DNA of 64,000 nucleotides from positions 186,001-250,000 of the forward strand of contig JBFMFR010000004.1 of the NCBI GenBank assembly GCA_040752025.1. The letters run 5' to 3'. Origin of the DNA: JBFMFR01 sp040752025 (GTDB taxonomy: Bacteria > Chloroflexota > Anaerolineae > Anaerolineales > UBA4823). The notes under the pieces were generated by a model. That model made no database searches and had not been told where the DNA came from. It was given only the letters and a program-made list of their open reading frames with translations. Of this stretch, positions 33,019 through 41,371 are shown one piece after another; the stretch's first letter is position 1; each line of letters starts with the position of its first letter. The position numbers and the translations under genes are program-made.

Positions 33019-33729
33019 ATGTCTGAAACAGAGCACAATCATTGGCAAGGTCTTTATAAAATCGGTGCAGTGATTGCCGTGATCCTGCTGGTGTATTCCC
33101 TGGTAACCATGCTTTTGATGGTCGCTGTGGGTGGGCAGCCCGGGACCGTCCAGGAGATTTTCGCCATGCTGCAAGGTAACCGCCTGGTGGGCCTGCTCAG
33201 GTTGGACCTGCTCACCATGCTGGTGATGCCGCTGTATTACCTGCTCCTCTTGGCGCTTTATATGGCCTTGAAGAAAGCGCAGGCGCTCTACGCCAGCATC
33301 GCTGCCGTGCTCGGTTTTGCTGGCCTGACGCTTTTCCTCGCCTCCCCATCGGTCTTTTCCTGGCTGGCGTTGAGCGACCGGCATCTTACCGCTGCCAGCG
33401 AGGCGCAAAAGGCCCTGGTTCTGGCCGCCGGCGAGGCCATCCTGGCCGCGGATATCTGGCATGGCACAGGCGCATTCCTGGGTGGGGTGCTGCTCCAGGT
33501 GGCTACCACGCTGCTTTCGCTGGCCATGCTGCGCAGCAGTGCTTTTGGGAAATCCACGGCTATCGCGGGCATCGTGACGCACGGCCTGGATTTGGCCCAT
33601 GTCCTGGTGGGCGTCTTGTTCTCCACTGGGGGCGTGATCTTGATGGCGATTGCCGGACCGCTCTACCTGCTTTGGTTCCCTTTGCTGGCGCGAGATTTCT
33701 GGCGACTGAGCAAAAAAGGAGATTTGTAA
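33019..33729 (+). CDS. Array membrane protein 1 (DUF4386-like paralogue)
   Basis: 236 residues with six or seven hydrophobic helices. It carries the signature shared by six proteins in this window: WQGLYKIGAV near the N terminus, a central LSDRHLTAASEAQKALVLAAGE loop, and AMLRSSAFGKS before the last helices. The loop and overall size resemble the DUF4386 family, but the assignment is tentative. It ends ARDFWRLSKK, an ending shared with paralogue 6. Its TAA overlaps the next ATG by one base. No function is known; membrane location is certain. Confidence 0.75.
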   Translation: MSETEHNHWQGLYKIGAVIAVILLVYSLVTMLLMVAVGGQPGTVQEIFAMLQGNRLVGLLRLDLLTMLVMPLYYLLLLALYMALKKAQALYASIAAVLGFAGLTLFLASPSVFSWLALSDRHLTAASEAQKALVLAAGEAILAADIWHGTGAFLGGVLLQVATTLLSLAMLRSSAFGKSTAIAGIVTHGLDLAHVLVGVLFSTGGVILMAIAGPLYLLWFPLLARDFWRLSKKGDL

Positions 33730-34229
33730 TGGGACCAGGTCATTTTGGAGTCGCACTGGCGGTCAAGCCGCTGGCGCCCAGGGCGCCGCTGTGGGCCTTG
33801 CTGGTCGCCAGCGAAGCGCTCGACCTGCTGTGTTTCGGGTTTGCAGCCGCGGGGATCGAAACTTTCGGCGTCACCCAGGCGGATGTTGCCCACGGCATCA
33901 GAATCGTCGAGCCCAGCTCGATCCCCTGGTCGCACGGGCTGTTCATGTCTGTCGTCTGGTCGGCGCTGGCTGCTTTGCTGGCTTACCTGCTCCTGCGCGA
34001 CCGCCCCGCCAGCGCGGCGATTGGCTTGGTGGTTTTCAGCCATTGGGTGCTGGATTTCGTGGTGCACCTGCCTGACCTGCCGCTGCTCTTCGAAGGCTCG
34101 CCGAAGGTGGGCCTGGGCCTGTGGTCTAGCGGCCCGGGCCTGATTCTCAGCGGGGTATTGGAAGTGATACTGTTAGTTGGCGGGATAACGATCTACGCAA
34201 TTGCGCGCAAGCGAGGAAGTTTGAAATGA
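33729..34229 (+). CDS. Membrane-bound metal-dependent hydrolase-like protein (YdjM/DUF457-like)
   Basis: 166 residues, four or five helices. GPGHFGVALAVKPLAPRAP at the N terminus and SHWVLDFVVHLPDLPLL in the middle recall the histidines and Asp of the YdjM/LexA-regulated membrane hydrolase family. Its ATG overlaps the stop of array protein 1 (TAATG) and its stop overlaps the ATG of array protein 2 (ATGA), so it is translated together with them. The substrate is unknown. The His/Asp pattern suggests a metal-dependent phospholipid-type hydrolase, with low certainty. Confidence 0.65.
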   Translation: MGPGHFGVALAVKPLAPRAPLWALLVASEALDLLCFGFAAAGIETFGVTQADVAHGIRIVEPSSIPWSHGLFMSVVWSALAALLAYLLLRDRPASAAIGLVVFSHWVLDFVVHLPDLPLLFEGSPKVGLGLWSSGPGLILSGVLEVILLVGGITIYAIARKRGSLK

Positions 34230-34951
34230 CACACACCTATCCTGACCCGCAGCACTCGGACTGGAAGACGCTGTACCGCCTGGGCGGTGTAGCGCCGCTG
34301 CTGACCATCGTTTTCTATCTGAGTGAATTCCTGCTCATTTCCTGGGATAAATTCCCCGCTTCGACCGAAGCCTGGTACGCCCTGTTTCAAAGCAACCGGC
34401 TCCTGGGGCTGTTCTACCTCAACGCTCTGGATATCATCTCCATCGCCCTGTTGGGGGTGATGTTCCTGGCCATCTACCGGGCGATCCACCGCCTCAATCC
34501 TTCCTGGATGTCGGTGGCGGCCTTCTTCGGCTTATTGGGCGTGGGCGTTTTCATCGTGCCGCGGGTGGCCATGCTCTCCATGCTCACGCTGAGCGACCAG
34601 TACGCGGCTGCCGCCAGCCAGGCGCAGCGCGCCAGCCTGCTGGCGGCCGGGGACGCCCTGGGCTCGCTGGGAACCGCCACGCCTCAAACGGTTGGTTTCC
34701 TGTTCATGGCGGTTGCCGTCCTGATCATCTCGATCGTCATGCTGCGCGGGCCTGTCTTCGGCAAAATCAACGCCTGGGCCGGCATGCTGGCCAGCGCGCT
34801 GACCATCGTTGACCACCTCAGCCTGTACCTCGCCCCGGCGCTTGCCATGCCCCTGATGGTCTCGAGCGGCATATTCTGGCTGGGCTGGTGGTCGCTGACT
34901 GGCCTGGGCCTGCTGCGGCTGGCGCGTCTCGAACCCAGGCCGCTTTCCTGA
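34226..34951 (+). CDS. Array membrane protein 2 (DUF4386-like paralogue)
   Basis: 241 residues. The shared signature reads WKTLYRLGGVAPLL, LSDQYAAAASQAQRASLLAA and VMLRGPVFGKI. The predicted topology is the same as in paralogue 1: an N-terminal helix, two close helices after FALFQSNRLLGL-like text (here YALFQSNRLLGLFYL), then three or four helices after the conserved loop. It begins with an ATGA overlap with the metal-hydrolase-like gene. Function unknown. Confidence 0.75.
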   Translation: MTHTYPDPQHSDWKTLYRLGGVAPLLTIVFYLSEFLLISWDKFPASTEAWYALFQSNRLLGLFYLNALDIISIALLGVMFLAIYRAIHRLNPSWMSVAAFFGLLGVGVFIVPRVAMLSMLTLSDQYAAAASQAQRASLLAAGDALGSLGTATPQTVGFLFMAVAVLIISIVMLRGPVFGKINAWAGMLASALTIVDHLSLYLAPALAMPLMVSSGIFWLGWWSLTGLGLLRLARLEPRPLS

Positions 34952-34979
34952 CCGGCTAGAACGTAGAAAGGAACGACTC

Positions 34980-35696
34980 ATGCACACTGCCAACTCGAGC
35001 TGGAAGCCGCTTTACCAGATTGGCGCCATCGCCGCCCTGCTGGCTGCCTATGGGTTCCGCCGCAGCATCAGCGCCGAATTATCGCTCTTCAATGGCTGCG
35101 GTTTGTTCGCCATGCCTCCGGCCATGCCGGCGACAGCCGCCGAGTGGTTCGCCCTGTTCCAGAGCGACGGGCTGCTCGGCCTGGCTTTGCTAGACTTCTT
35201 CGACCTGGTCGAGTATGCCCTGGTGGGGCTGATGTTTACGGCCATCTACGTTGCTTTGGAGCGCACCCGGCGCAGCGCGGCCCTGCTGGCGCTGCTTTTT
35301 GGATTGACCGGCATCACGGTGGCTTTTGCCTCGAATCGTGCCTTTGGCATGCTTTCTCTGAGCCAGCAGTACGCCGCGGCAACGACAGAGGCTCGGCGCG
35401 CTGCGCTGCTCTCGGCTGGCGAGGCGCTGTTGGGGAGCGGATACAACACCGGGTGGTTTGTGGGCCTGTTCCTGGTGCTGCTGGCCGGCATGATCTTTTC
35501 TATCCTGATGCTGCGCAGCCCGGTTTTTGGCAAGACCACTGCCTGGATGGGGATTTTGGCGAGCGGGTTTGGGATGCTGCTTTTCCCCACTTTCATCCTT
35601 GCGCCGACCTTGCTCTGGATCGGCCCAAGCCTGTCTGCACCTTTCCGCTTGATCTGGTATACCCTGATTGCTATCAAATTACTGAGGAACCAATGA
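34980..35696 (+). CDS. Array membrane protein 3 (DUF4386-like paralogue)
   Basis: 238 residues with the signature WKPLYQIGAIAALL, LSQQYAAATTEARRAALLSA and LMLRSPVFGKT. The first helix region is shorter and more polar than in its paralogues (AAYGFRRSISAEL), so this copy may have lost or altered helix 1. AGAAAGGAAC precedes the ATG after a 28-base gap. Its stop is overlapped by the ATG of a 35-residue peptide gene. Function unknown. Confidence 0.75.
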   Translation: MHTANSSWKPLYQIGAIAALLAAYGFRRSISAELSLFNGCGLFAMPPAMPATAAEWFALFQSDGLLGLALLDFFDLVEYALVGLMFTAIYVALERTRRSAALLALLFGLTGITVAFASNRAFGMLSLSQQYAAATTEARRAALLSAGEALLGSGYNTGWFVGLFLVLLAGMIFSILMLRSPVFGKTTAWMGILASGFGMLLFPTFILAPTLLWIGPSLSAPFRLIWYTLIAIKLLRNQ

Positions 35697-35800
35697 TATG
35701 CACACGGATATGGATCGCGGGCGTTGTGATTGCCATCGTGATCGTTATTTTGGCCTGGAAGTATCCTCTTCATAGAGAAGCTGCTGGAGGTGAAAAATGA
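35693..35800 (+). CDS. 35-residue single-helix membrane peptide
   Basis: Its ATG overlaps the stop of array protein 3 (ATGA) and its own stop overlaps the ATG of the next gene (ATGA), so it fills the gap exactly. The peptide has a short basic start, one transmembrane helix (IWIAGVVIAIVIVILAW) and a polar tail (KYPLHREAAGGEK). Overlaps on both sides are strong evidence for translation in series. It could be a small subunit or regulator of the neighbouring membrane proteins. It is too short for standard gene calling. Confidence 0.7.
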   Translation: MICTRIWIAGVVIAIVIVILAWKYPLHREAAGGEK

Positions 35801-36417
35801 GGAAAGCAACGAAAACCGTCGCAGTATGGCTCGGTTTCATTGCCGGGCTCGCCGGGATGGGACATGGCTATTATGAAACCTTGCAGGGCAATATCCGCCC
35901 CACCAGCCTGGCCTTTCCTTCAATCGGGCCGCCCTGTGTGGCGGAACAGGTTTGGAATGGCTGCGAACCGGCCATGAGCATCCTGCCCAATTTCCTCGTG
36001 ACAGGCATCCTGGCGATCTTGATTGGTCTGGTGGTCATGGTCTGGGCGCTGGCTTTTGTTCAGCGCAAACATGGCGGCCTGACCCTGATCCTGCTCTCGG
36101 TGGTCCTGCTGCTGTTTGGCGGCGGGTTTTTCCCACCCCTGATTGGCATTGTCGGCGGCCTGGCAGGTACGCAGATCAACAAACCGCTGCCCGCAAAAAA
36201 AGCCAGTTGGCTGCTGCGCCTGGCTGCCAGGCTGTGGCCCTGGCCGTTAGTGATTTTCGTGGTCTGGGTCCTGGGGCAGGTGCCGGTGGGCTACTTCTTC
36301 AATACATTCATGCAAAGCATCATGATCTTCGGCGTGTCCTTGATCCTGGCGATGCTGCCCATATCCGTGTACAGCGCCTACGCCCACGATGTTGACGTGG
36401 CCGCGAAAGGAGCCTGA
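35797..36417 (+). CDS. Membrane protein of a second array family, copy 1
   Basis: 206 residues, five hydrophobic segments. It shares GxxHGxxETLQGxxxP, an IGP segment, ILPNFLVTGILAIL, FIQRK/E-G-x-L, GGGF and TQIN with the protein at 45335-46009, so the two are paralogues unrelated to the six-copy family. The N-terminal helix contains GLAGMGHGYYETLQG, where a conserved His and Glu lie at the membrane edge. I know no name for the family. It overlaps the 35-residue peptide gene by four bases and is followed one base later by array protein 4. Confidence 0.65.
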   Translation: MRKATKTVAVWLGFIAGLAGMGHGYYETLQGNIRPTSLAFPSIGPPCVAEQVWNGCEPAMSILPNFLVTGILAILIGLVVMVWALAFVQRKHGGLTLILLSVVLLLFGGGFFPPLIGIVGGLAGTQINKPLPAKKASWLLRLAARLWPWPLVIFVVWVLGQVPVGYFFNTFMQSIMIFGVSLILAMLPISVYSAYAHDVDVAAKGA

Positions 36418-36418
36418 A

Positions 36419-37147
36419 ATGAAGAATGTTGGCAGCGATAGCGGCCAATGGCGTGCGATCTATCGGACCGGCGGCGCGGCCGCCCTGGGCGCGGTCCTGG
36501 TCGGGGTGCTCGAGATCGCCATCACCTTCCTGCCGGGCGGGAACGCGCCGCACGAGACCGTGCTGGATTGGTTCAGGCTCTTCCAGGAGAACTGGTTCCT
36601 CGGCCTGCGCAACCTGGGGTTGTTGAATATCTTCCTCAACGCCCTGGGGGTCCTGACTTATTTTGCCCTGTGTGCCGCCCACAGGGAGAGCCCATACAGG
36701 CCCTACGCCGCGCTGGCAGCCCTGATCTTTTTTCTGGGGGCAGGAGTTTTCTTTGCTGATAACCGGGCTTTTGCCATGCTTGCCCTGAGCCGGCAGTACG
36801 CCGCGGCCTCCAGCGAGGCGCAGCGCGCCATGCTGGAAGCCGCCGGGCAGTCCATGCTCTCGGTGGGCGCCAGCCATTCGCCAGGAACATTTTTGGGCTT
36901 CTTTCTGTTGGAAGCTGCCGGGATCATGATCTCGCTGGTGATGCTGCGCAGCCAGGTTTTCGGCAAAGCTGCCGCTTACGCCGGTCTCTTCGGGTTCGGC
37001 GTGTTGTTGATCTTCGAATACCTCTCATCATTTGTTTCGGGCTTGAGCGGGGCAGCGATGGCCCTGGCGATGCTGGGCGGCTTAGCGAGCATGGCCTGGT
37101 ATATCCTGGTCGCTCGCACATTATTCCGCCTGGCCGGAACCCGGTAA
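36419..37147 (+). CDS. Array membrane protein 4 (DUF4386-like paralogue)
   Basis: 242 residues with WRAIYRTGGAAALG, LSRQYAAASSEAQRAMLEAA and VMLRSQVFGKA. AAAGGAGCC lies six bases before the chosen ATG; in-frame codons further upstream fall inside the preceding gene. The central loop and helix spacing match the other copies. Gene order around it is tight (one-base gap before). Function unknown. Confidence 0.75.
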   Translation: MKNVGSDSGQWRAIYRTGGAAALGAVLVGVLEIAITFLPGGNAPHETVLDWFRLFQENWFLGLRNLGLLNIFLNALGVLTYFALCAAHRESPYRPYAALAALIFFLGAGVFFADNRAFAMLALSRQYAAASSEAQRAMLEAAGQSMLSVGASHSPGTFLGFFLLEAAGIMISLVMLRSQVFGKAAAYAGLFGFGVLLIFEYLSSFVSGLSGAAMALAMLGGLASMAWYILVARTLFRLAGTR

Positions 37148-37163
37148 TGCCTTGGAGTTTCTC

Positions 37164-37538
37164 GTGAACGTAATTTCTCAACTTAGCCTGCCCGGAATCG
37201 CTTTCCTGCTGACCCTGGTTTTTGGCGTGTGGCTCAGCCTTTCTGGCAAGCCTTACAACGGGGTGCTTTTCAACCTTCACAAGCTGATTGCTTTGGGTGG
37301 GGTGATCGCTGTCGTTATTCAGCTTTCTAAAGTTTTGAAGTCCGTCGAAGCCCCGGCGCTGATCATCGGCCTGCTCGTTCTAGCGGGCGTCTGCGTGGTG
37401 GCACTGTTCGCCAGCGGGGCGCTGATGAGCATCGGCAAATTGGATCACGCTCTCACGCTGAACATCCACCGTGCAGTGCTGGCGCTGCTGGTGGTTGCGA
37501 TTGGGACTGGGGGCTATCTGTTGGGGAGCCTGTTATGA
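37164..37538 (+). CDS. Small four-helix membrane protein
   Basis: About 124 residues, nearly all hydrophobic in four helices. FNLHKLIALGG near residue 35 and LTLNIHRAVLALLVV near 100 place histidines in two helices, a pattern that could bind haem or a quinone, as in small cytochrome b-like proteins; this is speculation. GGAG lies eight bases before a GTG, the preferred start; a TTG four codons upstream also opens the frame. Its stop overlaps the next ATG (ATGA), coupling it to the MDR-type oxidoreductase. Confidence 0.6.
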   Translation: MNVISQLSLPGIAFLLTLVFGVWLSLSGKPYNGVLFNLHKLIALGGVIAVVIQLSKVLKSVEAPALIIGLLVLAGVCVVALFASGALMSIGKLDHALTLNIHRAVLALLVVAIGTGGYLLGSLL

Positions 37539-38545
37539 AATACAGGAGCGTCGTTGTCACACAGCGCGGCGGGCCGGAAATGCTGCAAATCGTCGAGAAC
37601 GAGCTGCGCTCGCCAGCGGCTGGAGAAGTGCGCATCAAAACCCTGGCCGCAGCCGTTTCCCTGCCGGATGTAGAGTCGCGTTATGCCCGTTCGCCCTTCC
37701 CGCCCAAGGTGCCCTACACGCCAGGTTATGCCATTGTCGGCGAGGTGGACGCGCTGGGAGAAGGCGTCCGCCAAGCCGGGCTGGGCAAGCGCGTGGCTGC
37801 GCTGACCGTCTACGGCGGTTATGCCGAGTACGTGTATTGGAGCGAGAAGAAGCTCATTCCCGTTCCGGCCGGGCTCGACCCGGCGCAGGTGGTGCCGTTG
37901 ATCCTGAATTACATCGTTGCCTACCAGACGCTTCACCGCTCGGCGCAGGTCAAGGCAGGGGATAAAGTGCTGGTCATCGGCGCCAGCGGCGGGATCGGCA
38001 CGGCCTACTTGCAGCTCGGCAAGGTAGCCGGCCTCAAGATGTACGGGATCGCCTCCAAGAGTAAGCACACCATTCTCGGTGAATATGGCGCTGTCCCTAT
38101 TGACTATCACTCGCAGGATTTCGTCCAGGTGATCCGCCAGTTGGAGCCGGGCGGCCTGGAGGCGGTTTTCGATGGCATCGGCGGGGAATACCTCAGGCGT
38201 GGTTTCCCGCTGCTCAAGCGCGGCGGCATCTGGGTGGGATATGCCAACCCGCTCAGTTTATCCGCCACGTTCCGCCTGCTGGGGCGCATCGCCTGGCTCA
38301 ACCTGCTGCCCAACGGGCGGCGGGCGACGCTGTATGGCACAGGCGCTTCTTACCTGAACTGGCGATCCTTCCTGGAGGATTGGGCGACCTTGTTCGAGAT
38401 GCTATCTGAGGGCAAGGTCAAACCCGTGATTGCGGCCCGATTCCCCATCCTGGAAGCGGCCGAAGCCAACCGCCTGCTGGAAAGCGGGCAGGTGGTGGGC
38501 AATATCGTCCTGGTCGCGCCCGAATTGGCATCGTCTGGAGGGTGA
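37535..38545 (+). CDS. MDR-family NAD(P)H:quinone oxidoreductase-like protein
   Basis: 336 residues of the medium-chain dehydrogenase/reductase superfamily without the structural-zinc cysteines, hence quinone-oxidoreductase type. TPGYAIVGEVDALGEGV is the GroES-like domain motif, VLVIGASGGIGTAYLQLGKV is the Rossmann nucleotide site near residue 155, and GNIVLVA ends the chain. Its membrane-protein neighbour is translationally coupled, so a quinone or other lipid-soluble substrate is plausible. The family reduces enones and quinones with NADPH. Confidence 0.88.
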   Translation: MKYRSVVVTQRGGPEMLQIVENELRSPAAGEVRIKTLAAAVSLPDVESRYARSPFPPKVPYTPGYAIVGEVDALGEGVRQAGLGKRVAALTVYGGYAEYVYWSEKKLIPVPAGLDPAQVVPLILNYIVAYQTLHRSAQVKAGDKVLVIGASGGIGTAYLQLGKVAGLKMYGIASKSKHTILGEYGAVPIDYHSQDFVQVIRQLEPGGLEAVFDGIGGEYLRRGFPLLKRGGIWVGYANPLSLSATFRLLGRIAWLNLLPNGRRATLYGTGASYLNWRSFLEDWATLFEMLSEGKVKPVIAARFPILEAAEANRLLESGQVVGNIVLVAPELASSGG

Positions 38546-38549
38546 AGGT

Positions 38550-39350
38550 ATGACTGGGAAACCTGCAAAGTCCGGCTACTTCCGCAGCGGCCTGCCCTAT
38601 AATCGCCTGGGCCGGGGGCCTCGCCCGCTGGTCGTCTTTCAGGGCCTGACCTTCGAAAACAAACCGCAAGCGGCGCTGGCGCTCCTATACCGATTCCTGG
38701 GAGGCAATTATACGGTCTATTCGGTGTTGCGCAAGCCGGGTATGCCGCCAGGGTATACACTTGGAGATATGGCTGGCGATTACGCAGCTATGATCGGTGA
38801 AGAGTTTGGCGGGCCGGTGGATGTAATCGGCCTCTCGACGGGCGGCTCCATCGTCCAGCACTTTGCCGCCGATCATCCCGAACTGGTGCGCCGCCTGGTG
38901 ATCCATTCGAGCGCGTACACTCTGAGCGACGAGGCCAATCAGTTGCAGCTCGAAGTTGGGCGTTTGGCGCAGCAGCGCCGCTGGGTGCAGGCCTACGCGG
39001 TGATGTTTGGGGCGGGCCTGCCCCGCGCAGGTGTGATGAAAACGCCCCTTCAATTCCTCGTCTGGCTCGGCGCAAGGTTGATGGCTTCGAGCGCACCCAA
39101 AGACCCTACCGACCTGGTGGTGACGGTCGAAGCCGAAGACAGGCACAACTTCGAAGATCGCCTGGCCGAAATCACTGCGCCGACCCTGGTCATCGCGGGA
39201 ATGGATGATCCCTTTTACAGCGAGGCCTTGTTCCGCGGAACTGCCGCTGGTATCCCAGACGCCAGGCTGATTCTGTATGAAAAGATGGGCCATCCTGCGG
39301 GCGGGAAACAGTTCCAGCGGGATGTTCTGGCGTTTTTACGCCAACCGTAA
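38550..39350 (+). CDS. Alpha/beta hydrolase
   Basis: 266 residues. The nucleophile elbow is VIGLSTGGSIVQHFA (Ser near 97), preceded by LVVFQGLTFENK (oxyanion loop region) and followed by LVIAGMDDPFYSE (acid) and EKMGHPAGGK (catalytic His). It has no signal sequence. The ATG, after GGAGGGTGAAGGT, lies five bases from the MDR gene stop. Association with the MDR oxidoreductase suggests a two-step catabolic or modifying route on a small ester or enone; the substrate is unknown. Confidence 0.85.
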   Translation: MTGKPAKSGYFRSGLPYNRLGRGPRPLVVFQGLTFENKPQAALALLYRFLGGNYTVYSVLRKPGMPPGYTLGDMAGDYAAMIGEEFGGPVDVIGLSTGGSIVQHFAADHPELVRRLVIHSSAYTLSDEANQLQLEVGRLAQQRRWVQAYAVMFGAGLPRAGVMKTPLQFLVWLGARLMASSAPKDPTDLVVTVEAEDRHNFEDRLAEITAPTLVIAGMDDPFYSEALFRGTAAGIPDARLILYEKMGHPAGGKQFQRDVLAFLRQP

Positions 39351-39363
39351 TTGGAGGTATAGG

Positions 39364-39759
39364 ATGCAAATCCTGGCAGGTGTCTTTCTTTTTCTGCACG
39401 GCCTGGTGCACTTGCTCTACGCCGGGCAAAGCTGGCGTTTTTTCGAGCTGCGACCGGGGATGATCTGGCCGGATGGCTCCTGGATCTTCTCGCGGCTCCT
39501 GGGGAACGAAACCAGCCGGCTGCTGGCCAGCGTGATGCTGGCGCTGGCCGCCCTGGCCTACCTGGCGGGTGGTTTGGGGCTTTTCGCCCGGCAGGATTGG
39601 TGGCGCCCGGTGGTCCTGGGCGCGGCCGCACTTTCTTCCATAACCTATATCCTGTTTTGGAATGGAAAGTTCCAGGCGCTGGACGACCAGGGCGGGATCG
39701 GCCTGTTGATCAACCTGGCGATCGTGGTAGTCGTCTTGGTTTTCAGACAGCCTGTCTGA
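39364..39759 (+). CDS. Small membrane protein
   Basis: 131 residues with four helices. The N-terminal ILAGVFLFLHGLVHLLYAGQ has two histidines in a helix; the region RLLGNETSRLLAS leads into the second. The layout is DoxX-like in size, but I cannot assign a family. GGAGGTATAGG gives a good ribosome site 13 bases after the hydrolase stop, so it is in the same transcript. After it comes a 145-base gap with no clear gene. Confidence 0.6.
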   Translation: MQILAGVFLFLHGLVHLLYAGQSWRFFELRPGMIWPDGSWIFSRLLGNETSRLLASVMLALAALAYLAGGLGLFARQDWWRPVVLGAAALSSITYILFWNGKFQALDDQGGIGLLINLAIVVVVLVFRQPV

Positions 39760-39904
39760 AGCGTTCAGGCAAACCCGGCCATCGAGACCGAATAAAACGC
39801 ACCCATGAAACGTATGATTATGGAAGAAACAACTTTATTGTGTCATTACCCTACCGTCAACGGCGACTGCCGCGGCGCGCGGCCGCCTCAAAAAGGAGCA
39901 AACT

Positions 39905-40618
39905 ATGTCCGCAGAAAAGAACCAGATTATGAATACCGAGGGCCTCGACCCGCGTTGGAAAGGACTCTATCGCCTCGGAGCGATCTTTTGCATCCTGATT
40001 ACAGGTCTGGTGATTTTCGCCATTGTCGCCTTTTTCATCTGGCCCTTCAAACCCGGGTTTACTTCCACGGAAAACATCTACGCCGCCTTGCAAACCAACC
40101 GGCTGGGCGCGCTGATGTCGCTCGACCTGCCTTTCCTGGCGATTGTGTTGGTCAGTTTCTTGCCGCTGTTAGCTTTGTACGCTGCCCTGAAGCGCGTGGA
40201 AGAATCCTATGCCTTGATCGCTTTGTTCTTCGGATTAATCTCGATCCTCGCCTTTATTCCTTCGAGGCCTCTCGTTGAGCTGGTTTTCTTGAGCGACCAA
40301 TACGCCGCGGCGACCAGCGAGGCCGCCAGGAGCCAATACCTGGCCGCCGGGGATGCTCTGACGACCCTGTTCAATGGCACAGGCTGGATGGTGTACACTA
40401 TCTTTTCCGCCATTTCCACGCTGATCACTGCTGTGCTGATGCTGCGCAGCCGGATATTCAGCAAGACGACCGGCTACCTGGGAGTGGCCTGCGCCATTGT
40501 CGGCCCTGGCATCTTCATTCCCGTGGCGGGACCGATGATCTCGCTGGTTGCCACCTTGTGCGGGGCGATCTGGTATCTGCTGATCGCCCGCACGTTGTTG
40601 CAGTTCAAGGATTGTTAG
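39905..40618 (+). CDS. Array membrane protein 5 (DUF4386-like paralogue)
   Basis: 237 residues with WKGLYRLGAIFCIL, LSDQYAAATSEAARSQYLAA and LMLRSRIFSKT. The third motif has Ser-Lys instead of Gly-Lys, as in paralogue 6, so copies 5 and 6 may be the closest pair. AAAAAGGAGC precedes the ATG. It is separated from the preceding gene by 145 bases and could start a second transcript. Confidence 0.75.
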   Translation: MSAEKNQIMNTEGLDPRWKGLYRLGAIFCILITGLVIFAIVAFFIWPFKPGFTSTENIYAALQTNRLGALMSLDLPFLAIVLVSFLPLLALYAALKRVEESYALIALFFGLISILAFIPSRPLVELVFLSDQYAAATSEAARSQYLAAGDALTTLFNGTGWMVYTIFSAISTLITAVLMLRSRIFSKTTGYLGVACAIVGPGIFIPVAGPMISLVATLCGAIWYLLIARTLLQFKDC

Positions 40619-40627
40619 GATTGGATC

Positions 40628-41371
40628 ATGGATAACTCACTTCTTACACACGAAAAACCCAACTGGAAAAATCTGTATCTCATTGGCGGCGTGGCCGCCC
40701 TGCTGCAACTGGCTGCCGTACTCTCCTACACCGTTGCCCTGGCCGTGCTGGGTTCCAAGCCAGCCAGCGCCCAGGAGTACTTCACCATTCAGCAGACCAG
40801 CCGGCTGGCGAGCGTGCTGCGAGGCGACTTTTTGCTCCTGTTCCTGTTAGCGCCTTATTTGGGCACCTTCCCTGCTCTATACATGGCCCTGCGGCGCCTC
40901 AGCCCGGTCGCCACGCTCTTTGCTACCCTGTTCACTTTGATCGCGGTGACGATCTGCTTTGCCAGCGAGTCAACCTTCGCCCTGCTCTACCTGGGCGAGC
41001 GTTACGCTGCTGCGACCAGCGAGGCCTTGCGCGCCCAGTTCCTGGCGGCGGGTGAGGCGGTCATCGCCTCGGATATGTGGAACAGCTCCGGGGCTTACAT
41101 GTCGGGCATGCTTTTGCAGGGCGGCGGCGTGATCATCTCCCTGGTGATGCTGCGCAGCAAGGATTTCAGCAAAGTGACTGCGATTGCCGGGCTGCTGGGC
41201 AACGCTCTCGACCTGGCCCAGCACCTGCTGCACCCCTTCGCCCCGGCCATCTCAGCTCCGGTCCAGATGCTCATGGGACCGTTCTACCTGGTGTGGTTCC
41301 CCATGCTGGCGCGGGATTTCTTCCGGTTGGCTAAGGCGCAGTATAAAAAATCAGGAGAGATTGTTCGATGA
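40628..41371 (+). CDS. Array membrane protein 6 (DUF4386-like paralogue)
   Basis: 247 residues with WKNLYLIGGVAALL, LGERYAAATSEALRAQFLAA and VMLRSKDFSKV. The ending WFPMLARDFFRLAKA matches paralogue 1 (WFPLLARDFWRL), which hints that these two share an older ancestor or a functional C terminus. It lies nine bases after paralogue 5 and its stop overlaps the flavodoxin ATG, so a flavoprotein is made together with it. Confidence 0.75.
   Translation: MDNSLLTHEKPNWKNLYLIGGVAALLQLAAVLSYTVALAVLGSKPASAQEYFTIQQTSRLASVLRGDFLLLFLLAPYLGTFPALYMALRRLSPVATLFATLFTLIAVTICFASESTFALLYLGERYAAATSEALRAQFLAAGEAVIASDMWNSSGAYMSGMLLQGGGVIISLVMLRSKDFSKVTAIAGLLGNALDLAQHLLHPFAPAISAPVQMLMGPFYLVWFPMLARDFFRLAKAQYKKSGEIVR

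Noticed and set aside
39805..40278. Open frame beginning MKRMIMEETT ahead of array protein 5
   Set aside because: Most of it lies inside the array protein gene in another frame, and no conserved pattern is visible; the first 33 codons alone do not look like a membrane or soluble protein of the locus.
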